NCBI GenBank assembly: GCA_937915075.1 | Contig: CALDMA010000212.1 | Span: 1 to 7,855 of the forward strand | DNA length: 7,855 nt | Direction: 5' to 3' | From: an uncultured Oscillospiraceae bacterium | GTDB taxonomy: Bacteria > Bacillota > Clostridia > Oscillospirales > Oscillospiraceae | Position numbers and translations under genes: made by a program | In this document: positions 7,386 to 7,855 of the stretch, piece by piece | How positions within the stretch are numbered: the first letter of the stretch is position 1 | Layout: every line of letters starts with the position of its first letter | Notes under the pieces: generated by a model | The model's input: only the letters and a program-made list of their open reading frames with translations | The model's database searches: none | What the model was told of the DNA's origin: nothing

Positions 7386-7414
7386 AATATAGCAGTTTTT
7401 TCCCAAAGATGCAA
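7386..7414 (-). promoter_or_regulatory. Predicted sigma-A promoter of the xre-comEC-holA-rnmV operon
   Basis: On the minus strand TTGCAT (7414-7409) and TATATT (7391-7386) are separated by 17 bases. TG lies one base before the -10 box (TGCTATATT), an extended -10 element, and an A/T run fills part of the spacer. The start would be near 7379, about 70 bases before the XRE start codon. This is the only strong promoter-like match I see ahead of the operon. Confidence 0.65.
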
Positions 7415-7422
7415 TCCGCATT

Positions 7423-7464
7423 TTGCGCCGTGCGGCGCAAGGGCTTTGCCGCGCCCTGCGCGGC
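7423..7464. repeat. Two adjacent GC-rich palindromes
   Basis: TTGCGCC-GTGC-GGCGCAA (7423-7440) is a perfect 7-bp stem with a four-base loop. GCCGCG-CCCTG-CGCGGC (7448-7464) is a perfect 6-bp stem. Neither is followed by a T run on either strand, so they are not ordinary terminators. They lie just upstream of the operon promoter and begin the palindrome-rich intergenic tract. Confidence 0.6.
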
Positions 7465-7471
7465 CACTGAT

Positions 7472-7510
7472 CAAAGGGGGTATTCTCTGCCGTAGAGAAT
7501 ACCCCCTTTG
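7472..7510. repeat. Perfect 17-bp-stem palindrome
   Basis: CAAAGGGGGTATTCTCT (7472-7488) and its exact reverse complement (7494-7510) flank the five-base loop GCCGT. No T run follows on either strand, which argues against a simple terminator. The right arm contains the CCCCCTTTG that also starts the left arm of the larger inverted repeat, so this palindrome may mark its left edge. Confidence 0.85.
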
Positions 7511-7526
7511 GAACCCCCAGAGAGCG

Positions 7527-7544
7527 CAAGGGGCAAGCCCCTTG
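7527..7544. repeat. Short hairpin in the left arm of the inverted repeat
   Basis: CAAGGGG-CAAG-CCCCTTG is a perfect 7-bp stem with a four-base loop. Its counterpart in the right arm is at 7812-7828. Compared with each other the two stems differ mainly by one fewer G-C pair and by loop bases. It has no U tract. Confidence 0.7.
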
Positions 7545-7811
7545 ACCCCCGAACTGCCGATGTTTCATGTCATTTCAGCAACCGTACGTCAGTATTTTTC
7601 TTCTGAACGATTTGGTGTGCTTCTCTTTCCGCTCAGCCGCTGCTGCGGTGCTGGTACGAGCTGCTGTTAAAAATTTCTCTCGAAACCCCGCAGCGGTAGC
7701 GGCTAAGCGGACATAGGCGCAAGCCAAATCGAAAGCCGCAATAAAAACTGGCAGGCAGTCCTTTGCACAGTGCGTGCAGCTTCGCTCTTGCAGGGACAGC
7801 CAATGGCAGGT

Positions 7812-7828
7812 CAAGGGCGCAGCCCTTG
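7812..7828. repeat. Short hairpin in the right arm of the inverted repeat
   Basis: CAAGGGC-GCA-GCCCTTG is a self-complementary 7-bp stem, realistically 6 bp with a five-base loop. It is the mirror counterpart of the hairpin at 7527-7544, and its flanking CGGTCTTGGGGGATCGAAAG also mirrors the left arm in inverted orientation. Confidence 0.65.
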
Positions 7829-7855
7829 CGGTCTTGGGGGATCGAAAGGGGGCCA

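Larger units (their letters stand above)
7502..7852. repeat. Large imperfect inverted repeat, MITE-like or structured RNA
   Basis: The tract has no convincing protein gene. Comparing its two halves in opposite orientation gives three collinear matching blocks. The outer block (7502-7546 with 7810-7852) matches at roughly 80% by eye, reading CCCCCTTT, CCCCC, CGCAAGGG and CTTGAC in the same order. The middle block pairs CAGTATTTTT (7590-7599) with AAAAACTG (7743-7750). The inner block (7608-7648 with 7688-7731) has 34 of 41 aligned bases identical plus one three-base gap, with CGATTTGG at the far ends and CCGCT and AGCCGCT inside. The unpaired centre is 7649-7687. The right arm is about 16 bases longer, and the right edge may lie beyond the window. 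Known non-autonomous elements have this form; so do some long hairpin RNAs. I see no transposase, tRNA, rRNA, SRP, tmRNA or RNase P signature. Confidence 0.6.

Noticed and set aside
7332..7568. 78-codon minus-strand frame ending just before the XRE gene
   Set aside because: It spans the perfect palindrome and the predicted operon promoter, and its translation follows repeat sequence rather than a protein pattern.
7575..7814. 79-codon minus-strand frame through the intergenic inverted repeat
   Set aside because: It runs across both arms of the inverted repeat, has an Ala-rich composition without a recognisable domain, and has no clear ribosome site. Best read as a shadow of the repeat.
7415..7855. 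tRNA, tmRNA, SRP RNA or CRISPR array in the intergenic tract
   Set aside because: No GTTCGAATC-type T-loop with an acceptor stem, no GGAAGCAGC-like SRP loop, no tag-peptide frame with a CCA end, and no regularly spaced direct repeats were found. The repeats are inverted.

Overview
The window is GC-rich, densely packed bacterial DNA. Most of its codons end in G or C. The holA-comEC adjacency, an RNase M5 (a Gram-positive-type enzyme) and strong AGGAGG-like ribosome sites point to a high-GC member of the Clostridia. Oscillospiraceae/Ruminococcaceae is my best guess, made from family knowledge and style of sequence and not from any search.

Layout: positions 1-1344 (+ strand) hold the 3' part of a large FAD-dependent dehydrogenase-like gene with a striking cysteine cluster. 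It converges on the minus-strand genes at a perfect, bidirectional 16-bp stem-loop terminator (1362-1397). From there to 7310 everything is on the minus strand. In transcription order it reads: a 67-residue XRE-type regulator, comEC (DNA-uptake channel), holA (DNA polymerase III delta), rnmV (RNase M5), then glnS (glutaminyl-tRNA synthetase). The first four genes overlap or are separated by 2-8 bases and look like one operon. A sigma-A-type promoter lies at 7386-7414. glnS has its own near-consensus promoter, whose -35 box lies inside the end of rnmV.

The remaining ~540 bases (7311-7855) carry no convincing protein gene. They hold the operon promoter, a 18-bp dyad across the ribosome site of the XRE gene, a possible tiny leader reading frame, and a run of strong palindromes. 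From about 7502 to at least 7852 the sequence forms one large imperfect inverted repeat. Its matching blocks occur in mirrored order around position ~7670. It resembles a non-autonomous mobile repeat (MITE-like) or a long structured RNA, and it is the least explained part of the window.

Functionally the operon mixes DNA uptake (ComEC), replication clamp loading (HolA), 5S rRNA maturation (RNase M5) and tRNA charging (GlnRS). The small regulator translationally coupled to comEC, with an operator-like dyad at its own start, suggests local autoregulated control of the comEC operon. No clearly new multi-gene system is visible; the most interesting items are the long inverted repeat and the regulator-comEC arrangement.
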